A DNA stretch of 64,000 nt from Sclerurus mexicanus (taxonomy: Eukaryota; Chordata; Aves; Passeriformes; Furnariidae): NCBI GenBank assembly GCA_013396755.1, contig VWZF01003853.1, positions 471,208-535,207 of the forward strand, read 5' to 3'. A model generated the notes under the pieces. It saw nothing but the letters and a program-made list of their open reading frames with translations. It was not told the DNA's origin and ran no database searches. Positions 49,401 to 62,186 of the stretch are shown in pieces (position 1 is the stretch's first letter; every line of letters begins with the position of its first letter). The translations under genes were made by a program, and so were the position numbers.

Positions 49401-49740
49401 CTGCCTTGGGGAGTCCTTGCTGAAAAGTGCCATCCTGCAGAACTGCTGTGGAGTTGTCCTTACTCTACATGCAGTTTGACACACTGTCAGATATCAAGTA
49501 TTGGCCAGACCCTGAAGGACTGTTTTAATGGTCATTGAAGCTGGGTGAATTAAATTTCTGATACAGACCAGCAGCCCATAACACAGCTGAAGAAGCCATG
49601 CTATTGAGCAGGTTTCCACTGAATAGTAACTAACATTTATTTTTGAGAGCAAGGAGTAATTTTTTTTAATTTTTGATCCAAGTCTTAATCCTTATCAATG
49701 CTGAGAACTTGGATTAAAAAAATACAATTGAAACTCCAAA
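46498..49740. other. Unique noncoding sequence
   Basis: Open runs on both strands around 47.1-48.7 kb overlap heavily and show no family motif. Poly-A-rich patch at about 49348-49368. No gene or repeat family recognised. Confidence 0.5.
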
Positions 49741-49805
49741 GGTGGATAGGTATTATTATCTCACTTGTTACTTACTAAGTCTGGGGTAGTGAGGGTCCTA
49801 AGTTG
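49741..49805 (-). repeat. Possible MIR-like relic
   Basis: 'aaggtggataggtattattatctcacttgttacttactaag' on the plus strand resembles the reverse complement of the MIR region around 'ctattattatccccattttacag'. Short and weak. Confidence 0.3.
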
Positions 49806-52624
49806 GTCCAGAAGGAGCTATGCTTGCCTTGAATGACCAGCTTGTCTAGCAGCAGACCTAGGACTTTCCTGATTTAATTCTCAGTAGAACACGCTTGGGC
49901 CATAAGTGCTATGATTAAGAGGAGCAGTAGATCTTTGGTCTTGACTCATGTCCCATGGGTCATGGGAGTGTAGGACAATGTGCCATTGCCCCATGATTTC
50001 TTTCTGAGATGACACTGGCTTCATAACTCAGATGTTCCTAGGACCTAGCATTTTCCCCCTTCTTTTTCTCCACCCTAAATTCACAAGGAACTATGCAACT
50101 ATTTGCCCTGCTGCAGCTAATCAAGTTCTCCTTCGCCTGATTTCTCACCTTGCTGGCTCCTAAGGCTGTGAGTGTCAGGCAGGACCAGAGGCAATGAAGT
50201 CAGGCCAGTGGAGCAGCAGTGAGGAACTATGGACTTTCAAATGGGCTTCACTGTATCCAAAACCCAAAACTTCTGGCAGAGATTGAGGATAATAACAATA
50301 TTAAATAGCAGAGCCCTACTAAATGTAACAGTGAAAATGGGACACTATTTAAAAACAGCAGTGCTATGCACGGAGAGAAAAACAAGAGTCATTGGTACTT
50401 AGGCTGCAATTCAAGTTGTCCTTTAGTGCAATAATTCAATTAGAATAACGTGAATTGTTTGTTCATTCCAGAAAAAAAATTAGATTTCTCTTTACGTCCA
50501 CTTGTTCTTACACCAAGGGTATCACTTATGCATCCAAACAATCTCTTCATTACCTGAGAGGAATATTCCTAATTCTTTGGCCTTCCCTGGGATATAAAAC
50601 AGAGGAAAGAGAATGTGCTTGGCATATTATAAAGTCTAGCAACCAGTATTGCTCATCTTATTAAACACAGACAAAAGATGAAACGTTCAACCTCATATTT
50701 TCCAGGTTCTGAGGCAGGATAGCCAACTGCTCTGCAGCAGATCATCTCCAAGAACTTAACAAGAACTTCTCTGGTTTGCAGGCTACAAGGAAATATCCCT
50801 CAATATCACATACCAAACTATACTCCCATGCCAGAGGAGTGGAGCTGTCACTGGCCCCTTCTCTTTTTTTTTGCTTTTTATGGTGATACAAACCAGACCC
50901 AAGAATTCCCTTATTACCTAATTTTTCCATTGCAGGGGACAAAAGTTCCTACCAGTCATTTTCCACAGGGGTTTACTTTCACACTACAGCTACTTCTCAG
51001 CTACACATAAAGAGGCATGAAAGGTGTTGCTGGAAAAAGGAAGAGGCTTGTACTTCTGGTCTTATATTTTCTCATTTGTGGTGGGATCTCTTGTTCCTTG
51101 AGAACCTTGTTTAGATTGATCAGTTTGAAAGTGAGGAAAAGGCAGAAAATGTTAACATTTACCAGACGCTTCCATTTGTATGTGTAGAAGCATCAACAGT
51201 ACTCACTAGTGTGGGGAACTTCTGCTCTACTTCTCTCAGTTTACTACAAGGATATCTTGCCACCACAAATGGAAGTTTACCTGTGCAGGTTGTAACCTTG
51301 CTCTTTTGGCAGAACGAGGCACAGGCGCTGCAGAGCTGACACCTCTCATCTAGCTGCTTTGCTTGAAAAGCTATGGCAATTTTATTCCTTCAAGCCTGTC
51401 TCTTTCAGAAAGGATGAAAGGTCTTCAGGGTTCCTCTGCAGAGATGCAACACACTACTGAGTGAAGCAGCCCCAGCTAGACTGTCATTTTTGAGAAGGGG
51501 AAGAAAACATAAGCTAAGTGATGAAGCCTTGGTCCCCACAGGTTGGGTTGGTTTGCAGCCTGTAAAGTATGAATGCAAGCGAACCTTAACTCCCCACGTG
51601 GAAACACATCTACTTGCCTGGTCATCAGTGGAGCAGGTGGGCTGTGCTGTTGCTAAAGCTGTGCCTGCAGGCTGGGTCTGCTGGCCCCAGTGGTGCAAGC
51701 TTGAGTTAAGTGTTGTTCAGGTGTTGCTCAAGCAGGTTGAGCTAGCCTGTCCTTGTAACTCAGTGGAGCACACCAGAGATCCCACACTGAGGTTCCCCTG
51801 GGAACAGAAGTGGTCTCAGGGTGCTGAAGGTGTGCCCTGCTTGAGACAAGAGGGGTTATAAATGCAAGCACATCCCCTTCTAAACAAGGTTGAACTATTT
51901 TCAAGGTCTGCGCTGTAAACAGTGCTGCATGGATGTAGAGATGTGCCAGCTCCAGACAACAGCAGCTCAGACACTTCTACAGGTTGTCCCCTTGCAGAGT
52001 AGCAATATCCACAAGCTTGATAATTATATATTAGTAAAAAACCTTCAACTGATATGGGAGAAACAGAAGAAAGTATTACAGCTTAAGTTTTACTGAAAAG
52101 ATGTCTTTGATGAAGACTGGGGCATTAGTAGAAAAGCACAAGATTCTTTCCAACAATGCTTTATTACTAGGTCTGTTTTTTAAAAAGTCTAGGCCACTTT
52201 AGCTGGGAGATGTCAACCCCCTGGTTTCTGAGCACAAGTCAGAAGCCTCAGAAGGAGGGCATCCAAAGTGGATGGTGATTTACAAAGTCTTGGATAGAAA
52301 TTACTCTTTCAAAATAACAACTATTACTTTAGACAAGTGCCTTCTTAAACATTGATGCAGGTATTTATGTTTGTTTTCATTAAAATTTAGTGGAAGCAAA
52401 TTTAGCAAACCAAGAACTTTCATTTTCTCTTCCAAGAATGTAGAGATAATGGTATTTTTCATAGAGGTTGAAGGACAATCCTGCTAAACTTGCAAATCTA
52501 CTTGTTTTTCAAGCAAAAATGACATTTCTTCTATTCAGGGCACTCATTAATTGCAATGGAATGTGATTTAGGAACTCAAGTTTATCTGTATGGTGGCACC
52601 AGAATGCAGTGTTTTTCTAAATTG
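49806..52624. other. Unique noncoding sequence
   Basis: Open run 51490-51861 (plus, 123 codons) has Trp/Val/Cys-rich sequence without recognisable domain. Nothing called. Confidence 0.5.
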
Positions 52625-52690
52625 AAAACTTCAATAGTTTGTGTTTCCTGTTTCAAGGAAACTTCAAAAGTTTGTGTTTCCTGTGTTAGA
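52625..52690 (+). repeat. 33-bp tandem duplication (two copies, diverged)
   Basis: Unit 1 (52625-52657) and unit 2 (52658-52690) share 27 of 33 positions, including an unbroken agtttgtgtttcctgt. Same period as the duplication at 19471-19536 but unrelated sequence. Confidence 0.8.
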
Positions 52691-55600
52691 AATAAAAAAA
52701 CAGATGCAACACTTAGCCTTTTAGATCTGGTATTTTTTGGTTTTGATTCTTCAGTTCCAGTAAGTGTTGTTGAAGATTTACTCCCAGAATTTGTAATGTT
52801 GTTCTGATCTTCTGACCTCCAAGCTACAGTGCTGAACATAGCATGGAAACTGTCATAAGAGATACCTCATAACCAGTACAGCTAATAAAGGATCCTTTTG
52901 TAGCGGGAATCTTTTTGTGTAATCTGTATGCTCTTCTCCATTTTTCCTGTCCCCTGTGGGTGGTCAGAGCTGAAGTAAAACATTAGGGAAAAAAAAAATC
53001 AAACCATTTCAAATGCAAGGAATTTTAAGTTCACAGACTGTGGCTCATTGTCAGTAACAATTTCCTCTGGAATGGTGAAGAGAGTTTTTTTCTTTCTTAG
53101 TAAAAGCGCCTCTTCTCTATTTTTGGTTTGCTATGCTAGAGAGATGTACCCCATTGAACAGTTCAGAAAAGCAAATCTTTTTTAAAAGCTGACTAAAATC
53201 TGTAGCTTAAGGAAAAATTTTCTTCCTCCCTCTCCATCCTAATACCAATATATTTTTTTCCCAAATAGCTTCTTTTTCTGAAAGTGAATCCCAAAAATTG
53301 TTCCATTAATAAATAGGACACTTTCTAAAATTCAGTGCTAGGATACACTTTCTTATTGTAGACAGAGGTTAAGAGAGTTCCTCTAAGCAGAACATTTGGA
53401 ACAACAACACTCTGTTCCAATTTCTGTTTACAAAGAGTGTAAATTCTAACCAGTCATTATCCACTGTTAAATGGAGTAAGAGCTGCCACCTGCTTCCCAA
53501 ACCCAGTGCTGTTTCACAGTAATTCCTGAGAGGATGGTGTGGTAGTGGGGCCAATGGCATAGCCTTCAGTTCCACTGTTCCCATATGCTGAAACCTTCGG
53601 TGCTGTGCTTGTGGGATGCAAGCTGGGCACTACCATCAACCGAGTCAGAAAATGGTCTAGATGCTCTGCTGCACTGTATGCACAATATTCATGAGTTATT
53701 TAGTGCAGTCCTGTTCATCCTTTTTACTCATACCCATTATGACACTACTACTGCTAACTCAGAAAATTACTCAATGGATGCATATTTTTGATTAGCTTCT
53801 TCAGATTCCTAACTGACTTGGGTTAAATCAAAATAACACTAATTTAAAGCAGGATGAGAACTGCACATTTTGTGATCTGCTTAAATCACACTGTAACATT
53901 TTTTCCCACCCAATATGCACGTGACAAAAGTCAAAGCCTCTGACATCCTTTCTGAAGGCATCCCTTTCTGAAGTCCACTTTCTGTTATGTTGAAAAGTTT
54001 TGTCTTATCTTTACTACACAGTCTAGCAACAGGACTTAGGTTATCAAAATGAGAATTATATAGTTTTTGTACAGAGTTTTTGATGTCTGGACGTGATCTT
54101 GAAGGCAGTGAGGACAGCAAGAGGCATGTAAATCAGAAAGAAAGCACTGGTTAGGGAAAACAGCAGGGCCATTAACTTGAAGCAGCAGAGAGCGCTAGTT
54201 AATTATGTGTGTCCATTTTAAACTCAAAGGAACAAGGGAGGATGGGAATTCGTTGTAGTCAGACTCAAGGAAAAGTCTTTCATTCCTCAAAGAAACATGT
54301 ATTGCTATCTGAAAACCACAAAAGTTTCCAAATGATGCTATGCATCAGAACTGCATCAGAACAGTCTGGCTCTGCCCTGTCACAGGACAGGGAAGGGGCT
54401 GTTAATGATACCTGGTTTCAGTGACCTTCTTAGGACAAGCTGGCCCTGTAATTTGAAAGAGCCCTTCTTCCAAGCAGGACACACATGAATATCTCATCTA
54501 GCAAAGACAGTTTTCCTCCTGCACAGAAAACTGTGTGGTGAAAGAGACAGCTGGGAATCAGACTCAAATCAAATTCCAGAGAACTTTGTTCTGAAAAGCA
54601 ATGTTTAAGGCTAGAGAGTGTGATTTTTTTAAGCAGGTCCTCAGGACCATGTCAAGCTGACCTTTCATTAGTTCCTGTTCAAGAGGGTGTATACAAATAC
54701 TGGGGGTGTCATACTCGATGTGGCCTTGAGCATCAAGCCTGCAGTCCTGCCCATCTGTCACAGAAAGGCAGGCCTTAAAAGAAGCAGCTGCAAAGGAGCT
54801 GGAGTCTTCACTCTTCAGCTGAAAGAGAAAAATCCTGAGGAAGTAGAAAACTGAATTTCAATAAATTTAAAAAAGTAAACCCTGGACATTATTTCCTTGT
54901 TTCTGTACATTGCATCTAAGACTTGCCCTTGACAGAAGAAAGTAGATTTGTAATTCATCTTTTGATTACAATTTATTGAAACATATGGAATTTGTGTTCT
55001 CTGCAGAAGCTGACATGCCTAATGTATATTTTTCTTTCAAGTGTGGTGAATCAATATACACATTCAATTAAACACACTGAAAATATGCCTGTTAAGTATA
55101 TTTTACTTGTGGGTGGCACTTCTACTTGAAAAATCTAACCCCATCTCTACTCCACTTCCCTCTCCATATATGTCCCAGGAATTATTATCTTTTTTTTTTT
55201 TTTGATCAGAGGAAACATGGCCCAAATTAACCAATGCGACTGAACATGCAGATATGTTTCCTTCCTTCTCATTATCTTACTTTTGTGAGCTCAGAAATAT
55301 GCCCACCAGAAATAAACAGGTCTCAGCTGCAAGCAGCTGGCTCTCTACTGCTGCAAGTCCCAGGCCAGGGCTGAGAAACTGTGTGTAAGAGTGGGCCAAC
55401 TGCTTCTCCTCTTGCCTTTGTAACATGCTACCATTCTGTGTGTGGGCTTTGATTCATGCACCCTATTGGAGGCAGTCCTAGGAATTTTTCAGCAGCTTCA
55501 GATAATTAAAAATGAATAATGCCTTCAGCACAATAACCCTTGTGCTAATTGCTTGGATATTAAGCTACATTCCTTTCACTTTGCCCTTACACTTGGAAAT

Positions 55601-57623
55601 TCTTGCATTAACTTTGCAGTGGTACTGTGGAAGTGGTTAGGGTGAAAAATTGAAAAGTTAAGGCATCTGACTACAAGGAACGTGAGCATTTGTTATTTGG
55701 TGGCATGTGAAAGGCAGTGTGGCACACCAGTAAACAAATTGCTTGGCTTTTTCTGGTAAAATAATGGCCTTGTATCAATTAACAATTATAACAGGAAGCC
55801 TACAGACCAAAGTGTTAATTCTGCTTTGTCACCAGGATGAACAGGGCAAGCTGTATCTCTCAGCCCTGATCTCCCACCAAGATGCCTGTGCATATCAGTG
55901 CTCTGCTCTGCAGTACTCCATGGGGCAGCCAAGTGAAGATCAAAAGGAAGGAAGGCCTTCCACTGTAAAGCAAAATCCACAGATTTTAGGTCCCAGTTTC
56001 AAAGCCAGGAGTGGATTTTAAAGCCTTTCCGGTAGGTTTGGCATGACATTAACAGAGCTGGCAAAACATACTTAAAACTCAGAGTGGTGGGGCCTTTGGG
56101 AATTGCCTATAATACATGATCACATTTCAATATCAAATTCATACAGATCATAAAAATAATCTAAATCTATGCTATTTTATTATCAGTAACATGACAAACA
56201 GAGCTCTGAATGGAGTAAGAGAATAATTTTGTTTGAACAAGAAGCAAAGGATGATTTCAATCATCAGGAACATGCGGCAGGAGAAAGGTATGAAGAGCTT
56301 GTCTCAGCAGGGATGGGAAGAAGAAAGGCCTCAAAGTATATGGAGAGAGAGGCAAGAGAGGCATTGAGGGAAGCTGCTGTCAGCAACAAATGAAAGTTCG
56401 AACCTTGCATGAACAGGGATGGTAAACAGAAACTAAGACTACATGTATTAGCATGTTGCACAAAGATTGAAAGGAAACAGAAGGGTAAAATAGAAGAGTA
56501 GATGCAATAAGGGCCTTTGTTCATCAGTGTAGGAAATATTCTAAGTTTTCATAGACAGGGCACTACCTGAAACTTGTATTTGCTCTGAAGGGAAGCTCTA
56601 CGCCAGGACAGCTGGAACTAATTTCTAGGAGAAGCCAGAGGCAGTTTGCTGCATCCTATATGAGATGCACCTGTGAGAGGCCCACCAATCACCTTAATAA
56701 AAGTGAACATAAAAAGGGTCATGGGCTTATGCAGTGGTGTACTTACGTGGGGGACTCATGTGTATTGGGGTACTTTATCTGAGCCCTCCTGGTCCAGCAT
56801 GTACCCTCACCTATCTCTCAGTTGAAGCAGCATGTGCTTGCTCACTCTCTCTGCCTGAAGCTCAAGCCATGAGGACCTCCCCAGATGTGTTGTGGGTTTG
56901 GGGCAGCCAGACAGCTTGGCTGGTGTGTGAGCCCTGCAACTCTGCTTGAGAGGATTTTGGTGGGGCTGTGTGGCCAAGAGGAGTCACAACTATTTGTCAG
57001 CATCAAAGTTTGTTTCATGTTATGGGCCACTGTCTTCTTCTGCAACTACACAGAACAGGGAGAGAGAAACCTAACAGGCAGGGGGTGTTTGTATGCCTCA
57101 TGTTCATTCTCCATCAGTCCAGGTGAGTGCTGAGTTGGGGATGGCAGCCAGAGCCACTAGAGGTTTCACAAATTATTTTAAAGTCTGTGAAGGACAGCTG
57201 CTGCCAACATCTACTCACAGTGTCCTTCATATACTGGACTTTGAATCAGGCTCTGATTTGCTTCACCGTTATTCTCTTACCCATGCCACCAAAGTCATCT
57301 TCCTTCCAAATCACTGATGCTTTTATTTTTTATTTCCCTTCCTTCCCTGTCCCATGGCTGCATCCTAGCAGGTGAGTGCCTCAGGGAGGGAGGATGCTGA
57401 CTAGCTGTGGAAAAGTGGCTCTGGTCAGCAGCTTGGAGATGGGAAGTGGGGAACAGCATGTGCCCCGAAGTTTGCACTGCAGTATTGCAAAAGGAAACAA
57501 GCATTTAGCAAAACACTTTGAGAAAGGAATGAGAAGGATGGGGAGATTAAGCTTTTTCTTTTTTTTTTGACCTTGTGCATTAGCCAGGCAGTGTTGCCAT
57601 CAGTTGAAGAGTAGGTAGATGAA
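52691..57623. other. Unique noncoding sequence
   Basis: T14 run at 55190-55203. The minus-strand open run 53881-54120 was examined as an exon candidate but has no convincing splice pair. No gene or named repeat. Confidence 0.5.
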
Positions 57624-57799
57624 AGATTCAGGGAGACTCATTTTCTTACTGGCCTTGATTGCCACTGTACATTCTCATGGGAAGGTATTTCCATCCAGTT
57701 CAGTTCTTCTCAGGAAGTGCTGCATAGCTTGAACAGATTCAGGGAGACTTCACTTCTACATTCCTTCCCATCTTTACTGTGAAATGCTACTCATTAACC

Positions 57800-57938
57800 C
57801 TAAGACTAGCTCAGTTGGTTAGAGCACTGTGCTAATAACACCAAGGTGGTGGGGTTGATCCCTGTATGGGCCATTCACTTAAGAACTGGAGTTGATGACC
57901 CTTGTGGGTCCCTTCCAACTCAGAATATTCTGTGAAAT
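57800..57938 (+). repeat. tRNA-Ile-derived SINE with CR1-type tail (TguSINE1-like)
   Basis: The left 73 or so bases (57800-57872) align without gaps to vertebrate tRNA-Ile(AAT). The A box TAGCTCAGTTGG (57807-57818) is intact. The anticodon loop ctaataa has anticodon AAT at 57834-57836, and the B box region (57852-57862) is degraded. The end 'gggcca' (57868-57873) matches the acceptor. From 57807 I count about 10 mismatches in 67, most being CpG losses. The right part 'ggagttgatgacccttgtgggtcccttccaactcagaatattctgtga' is the CR1 3' end, which lets CR1 machinery copy the element. This head-plus-tail structure is that of TguSINE1 in songbirds. It is not a working tRNA gene: the acceptor 5' strand is lost, the B box is mutated and it runs into a CR1 tail. 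Confidence 0.85.
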
Positions 57939-60900
57939 CTCCCTGTGCTTCCCCTTATCCTCTCATCGAATGGGTCCCATTCAGGACTCCTAGCTGGGAA
58001 AAGGGGCAGTGCAGCAGGCAGCTCTGGTAGGTTTTTTGGATGAGATTGCACTTGCTGAGATTTCATGGCACTTACTGGAAGCCACTGCAGCTGTGTGGTT
58101 GCTCCAGTGTCCAGGAGAAGAGGCTCAGCACTTAGGAATGTGAATTCCTGGGAAGATGTGCCCACCTTTAGTGACAGCAAAGACATGGTACTGCATCTTG
58201 TAACCAGAGGCCTCTACTGTTCAGAGGCCTTACTAAGTGGGTCAGCCACTTATTCCAGGAAATATGCAGGTAAAGATTGGCTCAGAAACCAGGACTGGTC
58301 TGGGGGTGTTATGAAAGTGTCGTATGCAGAGATTTCAGTCAGAAGCAGAGTTTAGCCAACCGCAGTGGAGAATTTCTTTAGTCAGAGAGATTCCCAAGAT
58401 TATGTATTCAAAAACTGCATTACTGAAGAAACCAGAGGCCACGTGTCTGTCTGTTTGTGCTATGCCAGACTGAAAATGCACGCAGTGAGCCAGAGTTCTG
58501 GCCTAAAGATCAGTGGGACAAGAACAGCAGTAATGTGATTGAGGAAAGATTGTGATGCTACATGGCAGTCCCTATGCTGCATTAGCAAGACACATCAAGA
58601 GGTACTAACTGCAGTGCTATGTGTCCTCAGGACCCCAGGTAAATGCTCAGGAAGACAGTGTTGGGGCAGACCCAGGAGCAGAGCTCAGGTCATCTTTGCT
58701 TCCACCCTCTACTCTGGTCTGCTATTTGTCAAACTTGTTTTGATTTTCTGAGAAGTCACCCTGTACGGATCACTGTACCATGTTGCCAAACTGTCAAATA
58801 AAAACGGTTTATTGCTTTCATTTTCCCACATGCTTCATGCTTACATGCACATGGGTGTTTTGCAGTAGTTTCATAGACTAACTCCTGGGGTTTTGTGGGG
58901 CACAGGCAGCCAATCAGCACTCTAGCCTTTGGTTCGTGCTGTCTACAAGGGACTCCTGTGAACATTTCCAGCCTCCCTCATGTAAGTGTTAGCTGGCACA
59001 TGCTTGTAGCTGTACACATTTCATGTGTGTGTTCCTTTGCACACACATCTCACAAAAGACAAACTGGCTTTTTCTTGCCCTGTTGCACACTCACAGCCCT
59101 ACAGCGCTTTCATAACCACATACAGTTTTCTAGACAAAACCTCATCCAAGTCCTTCCAAAAGCCTGTATATACCTTGATTTTTCTTTGGCTGAAAATAAA
59201 TCTGCCGTGTTTGGAGTGTTTCCTCCCTGCTCCATGTGATTCTGATTTCACTAATTAAAGTTAATCTGATAAAGGAAGGAACTGCACAGAAGAATAAGAG
59301 CAAAAAGGCAGGCGAGCAAGGGTCACCCTGCATGCCACAGAGAGAGGGCTTTGTGGACGGGGAGCTGTGCCGCTGCAGGGCATGGAGGGAAGCGGCGGGT
59401 TGAGCTGCTTCATCTGTTTGGCCCATGGGCTGGGGCTGAACTGCCGGCCACCCTGGCTGCCTGTCCTGACCTCCTTGCTGCCCTGCAGCAGAACCAACAC
59501 TTGCAAGGTGGGATCTAATGAAAGGCATCAGGGAACTGAAGGAGCGCTTCTGCCTCTTGATCGTATTTATCCAGAACAGAACAAAATGTAGGCTGGCCTG
59601 GGGATGAGTAATGGATAACAGAGCAGCTTCTCATGTCCAGGACCCTAATCTGGCCCGTGCCTGGAGGGCAGCACTGAATGGAATTCATTGCCACCTGATG
59701 GTGGTTGAAGGGTTTCTGTAGGAAATGAACACTTGGGTTTCAGGATAAAATGCCCCTCTGTGGACAAAATGGTTTATGTGGTAAGGGCACATGTAGTGGG
59801 AACAGTGTGTGGTGATGAGTATTCCAAAGAGAGCAAAACTGCCATTCATGGCTTTGCCATGCACTAAGCTACTTTCCTTGAACTCTCCTGAACATTATCA
59901 GTTGGAAAAAGCACACTGGCACACAACAATACAGCTCAGTGGGAAAGACACCTGACGAGGTGTCATGTCTCTATCACTCGGAGCAGGCAAGGACATGATA
60001 TTCAACTTCATTGTTCAATATATTCTCCAAAGAGAAAGATACTTGTGTCCAGCAGATTTACAGTGGCAAAGATTTTCAGAGAGAAATAGCCACTCAAACT
60101 ACATATGTACATGTGTGGAATATCAGAGACTGACAACTGGAAAGCTAGGAAATAAAGTGAGCTCATCTTTTTTTTCTGAAATTATCTTGATGGTGTTTAG
60201 GTACTGGAAATAATTTATAGTGCAGTAAATCAGTCTAAAGGCATCAGAGATTTAACTTTATCCAGCTTCTGTCTGGGCAGCACGCATCCATTGGTGAGGT
60301 AGAGCCAGCAGCAGAATGGCCTCTTGCCCTACACATGCCAACAGAGATGTTTGCTGAACCTCTCTGCTGAGGCTTGATATTCACATGCAGCAAAGAGATT
60401 TACCACTTCTCTGCTTTCTTTAAATGGCTGGTACATATATCGATTTCGACAGCAGCCCTGCCCCGCCTCTGCAAACTCCATTCATCGTTAACTTGTTTAA
60501 ATTAAACACAAGCATGGACAGGATCAGCAAGCAGCCGTCTGTTTTATTCGTGCTTCTACTTCAAATGTCAGTCTTAGTCCTTCCTTGCTGGGATCTGATC
60601 TCTCATGACAATTTGATTAACTTTACATTTCCTTTTATTGTTGAAGAAACATTTGGAAAATCTTAACATATCTTACTGGCTGGTTCTGAGACCAAGATTG
60701 TGATTATGTCCATGCTTAGCATCATCCATCAAAATCAGGCATCTGACAGTCAGGCCACCTGAAAAAATGTGTCTTTCCTAAGAAGTTCACGGGCCATAAA
60801 ATGGTTTTTACTTGTGAATAATCACAGGACACTGGTTTTTCTCTTAACAGCAATGCTTTCATTAGGAAATGCTTAAACACCTTCATTAGAAGGAAGAAGT

Positions 60901-62100
60901 TTCCACTTTATACTGGTTTGCCCAGATAAGAGCACCTTCTCAGGTACCTTCTCTCTTCTATCTAGGTTTTGTCAAGAGCCACCTGCAAAGACTCGCTAAT
61001 GGGAACATACTATTAATGAGGAACTGACAGGACAAGACAGAACCCAGGGAAAAGGTTGCTGCATTTCAATTCAGCAGAACTGTTTAGAACTATTTTCCCT
61101 TTTCTCATTCTCAAGCTAATCTAGTAAGAGGCTCAAGCCTCTGGCATATACTCATAGCTACATTTCTGCTGGTCTCTGAGCTTCTGGATCTTGGCTCAGG
61201 CCCAGAGTATCAAGGCACCAGTGGAAATGGGTGGAAGTGAGCCTATTTTTGTCTTCATGTTTCAAGATCAGGTTCAGAAATAGAAGTGGTAAGAACTTTA
61301 TGGAAAAAAGGCCTGGTTTCCTAGCTTTTTTGACAGAGTTAATTACCTGTAGACATTTAATTCTTTCCCTGGTACTATTTTCATTAATTTGAATGTGTAG
61401 ATAATCATTCTGAAAAGCCACACCAGTTGACACTATCTGTGAGGGCATTGGGATGAATTCTTCTTCAGCAAATACTCAGCAAAACTCAGATACCAGGGTT
61501 CAGCAGATGCCATTAAGCCATGATAAATCTGCACCATGTCTGAGCCACCCATGTGCCTGTTCAGTAAGAGCTAAAATCATGGCTAACATATTATAGTCAC
61601 CAAAGAACACATCTGGGAAACTCTGTCTCAGGTCCCAGTCCATGAGAGGAACTCTTAGGTCTCAAGAAGTACAAAGTACTGAGGGTCTCTTGATAATTGC
61701 TCAAAAAATTGCTGTATGTCTTACAGCATACCAATCCCATTGCTTCTTATGTGATTTACAGCTCTGTTCAACACTGCAAGTTGATGATCCTGGTACTAGG
61801 ATTCTCCTGATGGATAACTCCAACAATTTTATTCTGTTTTGTAATTTTCAGTCCCCAATGAAGCTCTGCTTCAATTCTCTGACATTTGTAATATTTCTCT
61901 ACTGAGAAAAGCTGCCATTTTGGACTTTGGGAAGGAGCAGTTCTCTTCCTATTCAGGCTACAGAAGGAAAATGGTCAACATTTCCAAATGGAGGCTGTCC
62001 TTAATGAAATCTCATTTGAATCTAGCAAAAACACCCACAACAACAAAAAACAATCTCATCTTCTATTCTTGGACAAAGTAATTCTTACATTTTCTCAGAA
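57939..62100. other. Unique noncoding sequence
   Basis: Open runs on both strands around 58.9-59.6 kb overlap and lack family motifs. CpG are slightly more frequent at 59355-59450, but not enough for an island. No gene or repeat family recognised. Confidence 0.5.
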
Positions 62101-62186
62101 ATCATAGAATCATAGAATGATTTGGGTTAGAAGATCATCCAATTCCAACCCCCTGGCTTTGGTCAGTGATGCCACTCCCTGGACAT
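62101..62186 (-). repeat. CR1 LINE 3' end
   Basis: Starts with atcatagaatcatagaatga, the CR1 terminal repeat in reverse complement. It continues tttgggttagaagatcatcc, aattccaaccccctgg and gtcagtgatgccactccctgga, in the order of a reversed avian CR1 3' end. The usual 'gggacctta' segment is missing after 'gttagaa', a small deletion. It is 5'-truncated, as nearly all CR1 copies are. Confidence 0.9.

Noticed and set aside
51490..51861. 123-codon plus-strand open frame
   Set aside because: Low-information Trp/Val/Cys-rich translation, no domain, no exon borders.
53881..54120. Minus-strand exon candidate
   Set aside because: The reading looks superficially protein-like, but no donor or convincing acceptor pair brackets it and no family was recognised.
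57800..57873. Functional tRNA-Ile gene
   Set aside because: The acceptor 5' strand is not recognisable, the B box is mutated and the sequence continues directly into a CR1 tail. It is the head of a SINE.
58620..58640. Tiny exon between ctcag and gtaaat
   Set aside because: Eight bases only, and the acceptor pyrimidine tract is weak. Most likely chance.
62101..62186. Start of an intact CR1 with reading frames
   Set aside because: Only the last 85 or so bases of the element are present, and no ORF2-like coding sequence adjoins it.
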